Source: DASYUM01 sp036001225 (GTDB lineage: Bacteria > Methylomirabilota > Methylomirabilia > Rokubacteriales > DASRDR01). Taken from it: 15,906 nt of DNA. The stretch is from positions 1 to 15,906 of the forward strand of contig DASYUM010000256.1 of the NCBI GenBank assembly GCA_036001225.1. Reading direction: 5' to 3'. A program made the position numbers and the translations under genes. Below are positions 1 to 5,752 of this stretch, piece by piece. Position 1 is the first letter of the stretch, and each line of letters opens with the position of its first letter. The notes beneath the pieces were generated by a model. The model saw nothing but the letters and a program-made list of their open reading frames with translations. It was not told the DNA's origin and did no database searches.

Positions 1-207
1 GAGGGCGAGGTCGTAGCCACCCAGCGGCGAGCCCGGGTAGCCGCTCACGAAGGTCCCGATCCGCAGGCCGGCCCGCCGGTCGCGCCGGCTCTGGTCCAGG
101 GGCAGGCGGACCAGCGCCTGGAGGCCACCGAGGTAGACGGGGCCGTCCTCCCGCAGGTAGCGGTCGTCGAGCGTCACCGGCAGCGGTGCGGACTGGCTGG
201 AGGCCAT
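1..207 (-). CDS. Indolepyruvate:ferredoxin oxidoreductase family protein, N-terminal 69 residues (partial)
   Basis: The reading frame runs off the left edge of the window, so only the first 69 residues are visible. They contain LDDRYLREDGPVYL near residues 13-26 and VSGYPGSPLGGYD at 54-66. The GYPGSPLGG stretch is the characteristic N-terminal signature of the pyruvate/indolepyruvate ferredoxin oxidoreductase alpha region. Enzymes of this family oxidatively decarboxylate 2-oxo acids (aryl pyruvates in the named member) to acyl-CoA, using TPP, Fe-S clusters and ferredoxin. A start this close to the signature is typical of the long fused alpha-beta form, but the rest of the gene is needed to confirm that. 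The ATG at complement 205-207 is preceded by AAGGAG at complement 212-217 with a 4-base gap, which fixes the start. The gene is divergent from the receiver-domain gene. The family is clear; the substrate cannot be told. Confidence 0.85.
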   Translation of the reverse strand, partial: MASSQSAPLPVTLDDRYLREDGPVYLGGLQALVRLPLDQSRRDRRAGLRIGTFVSGYPGSPLGGYDLAL

Positions 208-235
208 GGTGCTCCTTGGCGATGAAGTCGCCCCT

Positions 236-241
236 ATTATC
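236..241 (-). promoter_or_regulatory. Possible -10 element for the oxidoreductase gene
   Basis: GATAAT on the minus strand matches the sigma-70 -10 consensus at five of six positions and lies 28 bases upstream of the ATG. No good -35 element is present at 16-18 bases (the best hexamer matches about three of six), so this rests on the -10 alone. The 8-mer CCTATTAT (plus strand) is also found at the promoter of the TPP enzyme at 3632-3639. Confidence 0.3.
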
Positions 242-280
242 ACCGTTCCCGGGCCGCCTACCAGGGGGCTACCGGCCAGC

Positions 281-316
281 TGGAAGGGTTCGACGTTCGT
301 CATCCGCCTGCCCGTC
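281..316 (+). pseudogene. Remnant of the end of a histidine-kinase ATPase domain
   Basis: In the frame of the downstream receiver domain, this short stretch reads W-K-GSTFVIRLPV. Histidine kinase HATPase_c domains usually end in a strand of the form GSTFTIRLP, which then leads through a linker into a C-terminal receiver in hybrid kinases. The frame upstream holds no recognisable kinase: it reaches a stop at 158-160, and the start of the divergent oxidoreductase gene lies between. I infer that the receiver gene is what is left of a hybrid kinase that lost its 5' part. The match is short, so chance resemblance is possible. Confidence 0.45.
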
Positions 317-337
317 CGAGGGTCGCGGGCGGCGGCC

Positions 338-727
338 GTGGCGGAAACGGAGGTGGTGGCGCCGGCGCGCCCGCTGCGCGTCCTGGTCGTCGATGACGAG
401 GAGGTGCCCCGCGAGGTCGCGGTCGAGCTGCTCCGGGGCGACGGCCATGCGGTGGAGAGCGCCGTCAACGGCCGCGACGCGCTCCAGAAGTTCCAGCTCG
501 GCTGGTTCGATGTGATCCTGACCGACTGGGCGATGCCCGAGATGAACGGCCTCGAGCTCGCCTACAACATCAAGCGGTTCGCCCCCCAGAAGCCCGTGAT
601 CATCATGTTGACCGGCTTCGGCGAGATCTCGGGCGCGGCCGGGGAGAAGCCGGCCGACGTCGATCTGGTCATCGCCAAGCCGCTCACCCTCACCATGCTG
701 CGCGAGGCGCTGTCCATCGTGAAGTAG
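338..727 (+). CDS. Stand-alone receiver (REC) domain response regulator
   Basis: This encodes a single CheY-like receiver of about 129 residues with no output domain. All the phosphotransfer residues are visible (numbered from the first ATG of the frame, at 206): acidic pair D63-D64 in VVDDEE, phospho-acceptor D107 in ILTDWAMPEMNG, T136 in MLTGFG and K158 in AKPL. Such proteins receive phosphate from a histidine kinase and signal by protein contact. The start is uncertain. GTG at 338 is chosen because it lies just before the domain; GTG at 353 or 356, or ATG at 206, are alternatives, and none has a clear ribosome binding site. If 206 is used, the leader contains the HATPase-like tail described separately, making this a 5'-truncated hybrid kinase. 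No partner kinase is in the window. The domain is certain; whether the gene is expressed is not. Confidence 0.7.
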   Translation: MAETEVVAPARPLRVLVVDDEEVPREVAVELLRGDGHAVESAVNGRDALQKFQLGWFDVILTDWAMPEMNGLELAYNIKRFAPQKPVIIMLTGFGEISGAAGEKPADVDLVIAKPLTLTMLREALSIVK

Positions 728-840
728 CTCGACCCCGCGCGGCTCGGCCCGAACCTCCGGCCACGCCCGAAGCACGTCAACCGCCGAGACCTTGACGCCA
801 TCCGGCACCACTCCTATGCTGGCCGCATCCGGGGTCCGGC

Positions 841-975
841 ATGAAGTGCCCGCAGTATCAGCACGACGCCCCCGCCGACGCCCGACCCGGCCACGGGAGC
901 GGCGGCTTTAGTCGCCGGCCCACCCACCCAACCCTAAGAGGGGAAGGAGGGGGCCGTCGAGGCCCCCTCGGATGA
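841..975 (+). pseudogene. Decayed N-terminal scrap of a zinc-ribbon adenylate cyclase/AAA regulator
   Basis: An ATG frame here begins MKCPQYQHDAPADAR. This closely resembles the MKCPxCQHxxPxxARFC start of the zinc-ribbon region that opens many class III adenylate/guanylate cyclases with AAA and TPR domains. The second cysteine of the CxxC pair is Tyr here, and the resemblance ends after about 15 residues. The frame then runs through low-complexity sequence to a TGA at 973-975. There is no cyclase domain behind it. A related scrap lies at 5593 and a large relic at 3725-4753. The remainder of the 728-998 gap holds nothing else I can identify. Confidence 0.45.
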
Positions 976-983
976 CCTGCCGC

Positions 984-994
984 AAAGGAGGAGG
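984..994 (+). promoter_or_regulatory. Ribosome binding site that sets the dehydrogenase start
   Basis: AAAGGAGGAGG lies four bases before the ATG at 999. An in-frame ATG at 972 lies upstream of this site and has no comparable ribosome binding site, so 999 is taken as the start. Confidence 0.75.
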
Positions 995-998
995 CGTC

Positions 999-1802
999 AT
1001 GACGCTCAAGGGCAAGCACGCGCTCGTCACCGGCGGATCGCGCGGGATCGGCCGCGGGATCGTCCTCAAGCTCGCCGAGCAGGGCGCCCGGGTCGCCGTC
1101 CACTACTATCGCAACGAAGCCGCCGCCAAGGAGACGCTGGAGCGCGCCAAGAAGCACGGCGCCGACGGCGTCCTGGTCCAGGCCGACGTCTGCCGCCCCG
1201 ACGAGGTGAAGCGGATGTTCGGCGACGTCAAGCGGCACTTCGGCACGCTGGACGTCTTCGTCGCCAACGCCCGCCCCGACCCGCCGGATTTCTACCAGAA
1301 GCCGATGGACATCAGCCTGGAGCAGTGGGACAAGGCGGTCGACTCCCAGGCCAAGGCCTTCCTGGTGGGCGTTCGCGAGGCCGTCCCCATGATGGGCGCC
1401 GGCGGGCGGATCCTCGCCATCACGTACGCGCCGGCGGCCCGCACCGGCACCTGGCAGCCCTTCTTCGCCATGGGCGCCGGCAAGGCCGCCCTCGAGGCCT
1501 GCGTGCGCTACTTCGCGGTGGCCCTCGCCAAGCGCGGCATCACCGTGAACGCGCTCAGCCCCGGCCTCACCGACGACAGCGTCCTGAACGGCTTCCCCGC
1601 CGCCGTCGTCGAGACCGCCCGCAAGTGGCACCAGAGCGGCTGGACCCCGATGGGGCGGATGGGCACGCCCGCCGACGTCGGCAACGCGGTCGCGCTCTTC
1701 TGCGCCGAGGGCGCGGGCTGGATCACCGGGCAGGTCATCTACGTGGACGGCGGGGCCTCGCTGGCCGATACCCTGCTGCCGCTGGAGCTCCAGCTCGGCT
1801 AG
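999..1802 (+). CDS. Short-chain dehydrogenase/reductase, FabL/FabI-like, atypical active site
   Basis: This 267-residue protein has the classical SDR layout: Rossmann motif TGGSRGIG at residues 11-18, ADV at 62-64, a changed NAG-type motif (NAR, 90-92), and the C-terminal VDGG at 249-252. The region around GKAALEACVRYFAVALA and VNALSPG resembles the enoyl-ACP reductase FabL/FabI branch, where the catalytic pair is Tyr-x6-Lys. Here Lys162 is present, but the residue seven before it is Phe155 and the residue four before it (the classical YxxxK position) is Met158. Tyr143 could correspond to the other conserved FabI tyrosine. NAD(P)H-dependent reduction is the family reaction; the substrate is unknown and reduced or altered activity is possible. 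The gene appears to stand alone, with its own ribosome binding site, and converges on the TPP enzyme. Confidence 0.85.
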   Translation: MTLKGKHALVTGGSRGIGRGIVLKLAEQGARVAVHYYRNEAAAKETLERAKKHGADGVLVQADVCRPDEVKRMFGDVKRHFGTLDVFVANARPDPPDFYQKPMDISLEQWDKAVDSQAKAFLVGVREAVPMMGAGGRILAITYAPAARTGTWQPFFAMGAGKAALEACVRYFAVALAKRGITVNALSPGLTDDSVLNGFPAAVVETARKWHQSGWTPMGRMGTPADVGNAVALFCAEGAGWITGQVIYVDGGASLADTLLPLELQLG

Positions 1803-1821
1803 CGGCCCACCCTCACCCCAG

Positions 1822-1851
1822 CCCTCTCCCTCTCCGATGGGAGGGAGAGGG
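1822..1851. terminator. Hairpin between convergent genes, possible bidirectional terminator
   Basis: A perfect 11-bp inverted repeat (CCCTCTCCCTC at 1822-1832 and GAGGGAGAGGG at 1841-1851) with an 8-base loop sits in the 60-bp gap between two convergent genes. It has no U-tract on either side. Purine/pyrimidine-strand hairpins of this kind are common dispersed intergenic elements in GC-rich genomes, so it may be a repeat element as well as, or instead of, a terminator. Confidence 0.5.
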
Positions 1852-1862
1852 AGCGACCTCGG

Positions 1863-3584
1863 TCAGCGGCGGCAGATCACGTTCACGAGCGCCTGCCGCC
1901 GCTCCCGACGGACGACCTGGAGCGCGCGCGCGAGCGCGCCCGGCAGCGCCGCCGGGTCCTCCACGCGCTCGCCGTGGCCGTCGAACGCGCGGACGAGCTC
2001 CTCGTAGCGCGGCGACGGCGCCAGGCTGGAGAGCGGGAAGTTCTGGGTGGTGGCCGCCCAGCCCGTCGGGTGCACGCGTAGCGTGGCCCGCTTCACGGCG
2101 TCCCAGGCTTCATCGTTGAAGATCACGACCAGGATGGGGAGCCCGTGCATCCGGGCCACCTGGTGGCTGGCGGTGGGGGCGCCGAAGACGTAGGCGCCGT
2201 CGCCGAGGACGGCGATCACCGTCTTGTCGGGCGCGGCCAGCTTCGCGCCCAGCGCGGTGCCGAGCCCCCAGCCGAGCCCGCCCGCCGACGGGGAGGAGAG
2301 ATAGCTGCCGGGCGCCGGCGGCGGCGCGTGGCGGATGTCGAGGGTGTACTCGTTGACCACGATGGTGTCGGGGGCGAGGAGCGCCCCCACGCACCGCGAT
2401 GCCCACTGGAAGCCGATCGGCTGTCGGCCCCGCTCGGCCTCGGCTCCGGCCGCCCACGCCGCTCGCGACTGGCGGTGAGCGGCGGCCAGCCGCTCACGCC
2501 GAGCCGCGACCTCGTCCGACCCGACCCGCGCCCGCACGGCATCGGCCAGCGTGAGGAGCGCGACCGTCGGCTCGGCGGCGATCGGCACGTCGCAGGGGAA
2601 CGAGCGCATCGGGTAGCGGCTGAAGAAGGGGTCCACGGCCAGGTGGATGACCTTCGCTTCGTCGCGGGGCTTCCCGCGCGACGGGAACCAGGGGACGTCG
2701 CAATCCACGACGAGGATGGCGTCGGCGTCCGCGAGCGCCGGGTGCGCGTCGGCGGGGGTGCCGTAGCCGAGGTGGCAGTCGTGGTCGGCCGGGAAGTTCG
2801 CGTAGCGCGGCACCGCCTCCACCACCCCGATGCCGCCCGCCTCGGCGAGGTCGACCAGCGCCCGGACGGCCGCCGGCGCCCGCCCGGCGGCCGCGGTGAC
2901 GACGACCGGGGCGCGCGCGGTGGCGAGGATATCGGCCGCCTCGGCGATCCGAGCGGGATCCGGGAAGCGCCGGCTCTCCACCTGCCGGCGGGCGGGCGCG
3001 CTGATGGTGATCTCGGCCAGCGGCTGGGCCAGCACCTCGCGCGGGAGCATCAGGTAGACGGGCCCCCGCGGCTCGGCCATCGACAGCTCGAGCGCGCGGT
3101 CCACCACCGACTCCAGCTGCGTCGCCTGGCGCAGCTCGTAATCCCACTTCACGTACTCGCGGACCAGGCCGCCCTGGTCGAACGCCTCCTGGGCCCAGTG
3201 GATGTAGGTGTCGCGCGCGCCGGGCAGGCCTTCCTCGGTGATCGGCGTTCGGCCGGCCGTGAAGATCACCGGCGTCTCGGTCCGCGCCGCATTGATCAGC
3301 GCCCCCACCGCGTTGGCGGTGCCGACGGTCACGTGGACCATGACCACCTGGGGGCGGCCGGTGATCGCATAGTAGCCGTGGGCCATCGAGACCGCCACGT
3401 ACTCGTGGGGCACGACCAGCGGGCGGGGCGTGGGCTTGCCCTCGGCGGCGAATTTGGCGAACGCGTCCACCAGCGAGGCGAAGTCGGTGCCGGCGTTCCC
3501 CAGGAAGAGCTCGATCCCCCGCTCGCGGAGGAGTTCCAGGTACGCCTGGGCGACGGTCTCGACGCGGATGGTCTTGGTCGGCAT
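1863..3584 (-). CDS. TPP-dependent enzyme, acetolactate synthase-like
   Basis: This 573-residue protein has the three-domain fold order of the acetolactate synthase/benzoylformate decarboxylase family. The N-terminal pyrimidine-binding domain (about 1-180) carries the catalytic glutamate E61 in VPHEYVAVSMAHGYY and the VTVGTANA loop. The central domain covers about 205-345. The C-terminal pyrophosphate-binding domain has GDG at 461-463 and the paired Asn490 in VVIFNDEAW, which bind Mg-TPP. Family members decarboxylate 2-oxo acids or ligate them with a second carbonyl. The 'NAGTDF' and 'EEGLPGARDTYIHW' segments mark a subgroup usually annotated only as TPP-requiring protein, and I see no regulatory small subunit nearby, so true acetolactate synthase is unlikely. 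The start ATG is preceded by GGGAGG at complement 3589-3594, and a good promoter lies upstream. The gene is monocistronic in this window. Confidence 0.88.
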   Translation of the reverse strand: MPTKTIRVETVAQAYLELLRERGIELFLGNAGTDFASLVDAFAKFAAEGKPTPRPLVVPHEYVAVSMAHGYYAITGRPQVVMVHVTVGTANAVGALINAARTETPVIFTAGRTPITEEGLPGARDTYIHWAQEAFDQGGLVREYVKWDYELRQATQLESVVDRALELSMAEPRGPVYLMLPREVLAQPLAEITISAPARRQVESRRFPDPARIAEAADILATARAPVVVTAAAGRAPAAVRALVDLAEAGGIGVVEAVPRYANFPADHDCHLGYGTPADAHPALADADAILVVDCDVPWFPSRGKPRDEAKVIHLAVDPFFSRYPMRSFPCDVPIAAEPTVALLTLADAVRARVGSDEVAARRERLAAAHRQSRAAWAAGAEAERGRQPIGFQWASRCVGALLAPDTIVVNEYTLDIRHAPPPAPGSYLSSPSAGGLGWGLGTALGAKLAAPDKTVIAVLGDGAYVFGAPTASHQVARMHGLPILVVIFNDEAWDAVKRATLRVHPTGWAATTQNFPLSSLAPSPRYEELVRAFDGHGERVEDPAALPGALARALQVVRRERRQALVNVICRR

Positions 3585-3634
3585 CGGGCCTCCCGCTGAG
3601 AGCGTTCAGGTTCCGAAGCGATCTCGGTGGACCT

Positions 3635-3663
3635 ATTATGTCCGGTCCGGGGGCGGGTTCCAA
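3635..3663 (-). promoter_or_regulatory. Sigma-70 type promoter for the TPP enzyme
   Basis: On the minus strand, TTGGAA (complement 3658-3663) and CATAAT (complement 3635-3640) are separated by exactly 17 bases. They match the -35 consensus at four of six positions and the -10 at five of six. Transcription would begin near 3628, giving a leader of roughly 44 bases before the ATG at 3584. Confidence 0.6.
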
Positions 3664-3724
3664 CCGCCAGCGAGAACGCCGGGTCGGCTCGGCGACCCTT
3701 GACCCTCTAAGAGCCTCCAGCTAG

Positions 3725-4753
3725 CAGCTGGCGAGGCCGGGGTCGATCTTGATCACGCCCGACACGCTCGCGCTCGCCGAGGGCTACCTGGTTGTGAACT
3801 CGCTGGGGCCGCGGCCGATCCGAGGGCTGCCGGCTCCGCTCGAGGTTTACGAGATCGTCGGTGCCGCCACCGTGCGCTCGCGCTTCCAGGCCGCGGCCAG
3901 TCGCGACCTCACGCGCTTCGTCGGGCGGGAGACGGAGCTCGACCAGCTCCAGCAGGCGCTGGGACAAGCCGGCGCCGGGCGCGGCCAGGTCGTCGCCGTC
4001 GTCGGCGAGCCGGGCATCGGGAAGTCGCGCCTCTACTGGGAGTTCACCCGCTCCCATCGGACGCAGGGCTGGCTGACCCTCGAGGGCGGCTCTGTCTCCT
4101 ACGGCAAGGCGACGAGCTACCTGCCCGTCGTGGAGCTGCTTCGCGCGTACTTCCAGATCGAGGCCGGGGACGGCGTGCGAAAGATCACCGAGAAGGTGAC
4201 CGGCAAGCTGCTGTCGCTCGATCGCACGCTCGCGGCCGTGCTCCCGCCACTGCTCTGGCTTCTCGATGTGGCCGTCGACGACGAAGCCTGGGCGCGGCTC
4301 GACGCGGCCCAGCGCCTCCGGCAGACGCTCGATCATCATGGCTGGGGCTACCACGCGCTCGGTCGAGCCTGTCTTGGACTCGGCCGGCTCGACGAGGCGC
4401 GACGCCTGGCCGACCGCGCACTCGGATCCTTGCCGCGTCACCCTGGGTTCGCGGCCCATGCGCGGCACCTGCTCGGCGACATCGCGACCCATCCCGACCA
4501 GTTCGAGGCCGAGCGCGGCAAGGCCCACTACCGCGAAGCGCTGGCGCTCGCCGAGCCGCGCGGCATGCGCCCGCTGGTCGCCCACTGCCACCTCGGGCTC
4601 GGCAAGCTCTCGCGGCGCGTCGGAAAGGGCGAGCAGGCCCACGGGCATCTGGCCACCGGGACGACGATGTACCGCGAGATGGACATGCGCTTCTGGCTGG
4701 AGAAGGCGGAGGCAGAGATGAGGCGCTGGCATGAGGGCTGCGGCCGCGAGTGA
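3725..4753 (+). pseudogene. Remnant of an adenylate cyclase/AAA ATPase/TPR regulator, 5'-truncated and internally deleted
   Basis: Intact relatives are about 1,000-1,150 residues: zinc ribbon, class III cyclase domain, AAA ATPase and a long TPR tail. Only pieces are present here. From 3725 the frame reads QLARPGSILITPDTLALAEG, which matches the very end of the cyclase domain, and a TAG stop lies directly before it at 3722-3724. The AAA start follows (RFVGRETELDQLQQAL, Walker A GEPGIGKS at residues 86-93 counted from the TTG at 3749). Near residue 194 (about 4328-4336) the sequence jumps from the early AAA domain to the last TPR repeats (WGYHALGRACLGLGRLDEARR onward, ending in EMDMRFWLEKAEAEM). 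Walker B, the rest of the NTPase and most TPRs are missing. The frame survives the junction, so a 334-residue protein from TTG 3749 could still be made, but it would lack both enzyme activities. I infer a pseudogene. Confidence 0.75.
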
Positions 4754-4823
4754 AGGAGGGACGCATAACCCGCCACTTCCGCGGGTCGGCCACGCCAGCC
4801 GCGGAGGAATACGTCGGGGCGTC

Positions 4824-4852
4824 TTGTGTTCTGTAACGTTATAGGTTACACT
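4824..4852 (+). promoter_or_regulatory. higBA promoter with palindromic operator in its spacer
   Basis: TTGTGT (4824-4829) and TACACT (4847-4852) are spaced 17 bases apart. The spacer and -10 hold an inverted repeat, TGTAAC (4832-4837) and GTTACA (4845-4850), with a 7-base gap, plus the 8-base palindrome TAACGTTA (4834-4841). An antitoxin binding here would block RNA polymerase, which is the usual autoregulation of HigA-type systems. Transcription should start at about 4858-4860, directly at the GTG of higB. Confidence 0.65.
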
Positions 4853-4860
4853 CAGAGTGG

Positions 4861-5139
4861 GTGATTCGGGGATTCAAGTACAAGGGCTTGGCCAAGTTTT
4901 TCGAGACCGGCTCAAGGGCCGGTATCCAGGCGCAACAAGCCGAACGGTTACGCCTGATCTTGGGTCGCCTGAGCGCTGCCACTGGTCCACGAGATATGGC
5001 ACTTCCCGGACTGGACCTTCATCCGCTCAAGGGTGACCGCAAGGGAAGATGGGCGGTATCGGTGAGCGGCAACTGGCGGGTGACGTTCAAGTTCCTCGGC
5101 AAGGACGCTGATTCCGTCGATTACGAGGATTATCACTGA
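4861..5139 (+). CDS. higB: HigB family mRNA-cleaving toxin
   Basis: The 92-residue protein matches the HigB branch of the RelE superfamily over its full length. It opens with the typical IRGFKYKGLAKFFETG block (2-17) and has LHPLKGDRKGRWAVSV at 53-68, SGNWRVTFKF at 69-78 and the terminal DYH at 90-92. His54 and the D90-Y91-H92 end occupy positions known to matter in HigB of Proteus vulgaris, so the toxin looks intact. HigB cleaves mRNA on the ribosome. The start is GTG; no ATG is available, and the predicted transcription start is one to three bases before it, so translation is probably leaderless. As usual for hig, the toxin gene comes first; 11 bases separate it from higA. Base composition here is clearly less GC-rich than in the flanking genes (33 of 60 bases in 4861-4920), suggesting acquisition by transfer. 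Confidence 0.92.
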   Translation: MIRGFKYKGLAKFFETGSRAGIQAQQAERLRLILGRLSAATGPRDMALPGLDLHPLKGDRKGRWAVSVSGNWRVTFKFLGKDADSVDYEDYH

Positions 5140-5150
5140 GAGGAGCACCG

Positions 5151-5438
5151 ATGCGGATGCACAACCCACCTCATCCGGGAGAGATCATCAAGACTCTTTG
5201 CCTTCAGCCGCTCGGCGTCAGCGTTACGGAAGCCGCAGAGGCGCTGGGAGTAAGCCGAAAGACTCTTTCTGCCATTCTGAACGGCCGGGCCGGGATCAGC
5301 CCTGAGATGGCGATCCGTCTTTCCATTGCCTTTGGAACCTCCGCCGAGAGTTGGCTCAACCAGCAAACGCAGTACGACCTCTGGCATGCCGAGCAGCGTC
5401 GGAGTCGGCTTCGGGTTGCGAAGCTCGCACCGGCATAG
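5151..5438 (+). CDS. higA: HigA family antitoxin, XRE-type helix-turn-helix
   Basis: This 95-residue protein begins MRMHNPPHPGEIIK, the standard HigA opening. A helix-turn-helix follows at about residues 24-60 (VSVTEAAEALGVSRKTLSAI, then NGRAGISPEMAIRLSIAFGT), and the SAESWLNQQTQYDLW segment seen across the family comes next. It should bind and neutralise HigB and, as the DNA-binding partner, repress the operon from the palindrome at 4832-4850. A ribosome binding site, GAGAGGAG, overlaps the stop codon of higB, so the two are translated from one message. A second ATG two codons in is possible, but the first fits the family. The gene shares the lower GC of higB. Confidence 0.92.
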   Translation: MRMHNPPHPGEIIKTLCLQPLGVSVTEAAEALGVSRKTLSAILNGRAGISPEMAIRLSIAFGTSAESWLNQQTQYDLWHAEQRRSRLRVAKLAPA

Positions 5439-5716
5439 AAGAACCCCAACCGAGCGCTCAACAGGGCCGCGCCACAGGCGGCGGGCCGGTTAGCACAACG
5501 CTATGCGGATTCAAGATCGTCGCCCGCCCGCGGCCGAGTCTAGCCAGCTAAGCTAGGCCGGACACCGTAGGGGACGGTAGGCGAGGCTCACAATGAAATG
5601 TCCCCGGTGCCAGCGCAAGACTCGAGGGACGGCAAGACACTCCTAGCCGACGGGCGCACCGTTCAGACTGGGCCGACCCGCCTCACCGGCTCTCTATCGG
5701 AAGTCGCCGTCGCCCC
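5439..5716. other. Gap between higA and the transport operon
   Basis: The 314 bases from higA to the permease start at 5753 hold no credible intact gene. They contain the 18-codon zinc-ribbon scrap at 5593-5646 and, at the right end, the promoter listed separately. I see no clear terminator hairpin with a U-tract after higA. Confidence 0.6.
5593..5646 (+). pseudogene. Second N-terminal scrap of a zinc-ribbon cyclase-type regulator
   Basis: ATG at 5593 opens MKCPRCQRKTRGTARHS and stops at TAG 5644-5646. The first seven residues, including an intact CPRC zinc knuckle half, are the usual start of zinc-ribbon/adenylate-cyclase/AAA/TPR regulators; the rest has diverged and the second knuckle is missing. 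It resembles the scrap at 841 and presumably belongs to the same family as the relic at 3725-4753. With so few residues the assignment is an inference. Confidence 0.4.
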
Positions 5717-5746
5717 TTGACAGTCCGGAGGACCGGCGCCTAGTGT
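5717..5746 (+). promoter_or_regulatory. Promoter of the peptide-type ABC transport operon, probably leaderless
   Basis: A perfect TTGACA (5717-5722) is followed after 18 bases by TAGTGT (5741-5746), which matches the -10 consensus at three of six positions. The permease GTG at 5753 lies six bases after the -10, where transcription would start, and no Shine-Dalgarno sequence fits between them. Confidence 0.55.
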
Positions 5747-5752
5747 CCTTTC

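Noticed and set aside
972..998. Earlier in-frame ATG for the dehydrogenase
   Set aside because: The strong AAAGGAGGAGG lies between this ATG and the one at 999, so 999 is the real start.
2145..3599. A 484-codon open frame on the plus strand opposite the TPP enzyme
   Set aside because: It is antisense to a clear enzyme gene, and its translation is low-complexity Arg/Gly/His-rich sequence, as expected for a shadow frame in GC-rich DNA.
4774..4817. Short CCGCGG inverted repeat before higBA as a terminator or attachment site
   Set aside because: Only six bases pair, at a distance expected by chance in GC-rich sequence, and no direct repeats flank higBA that I can see.
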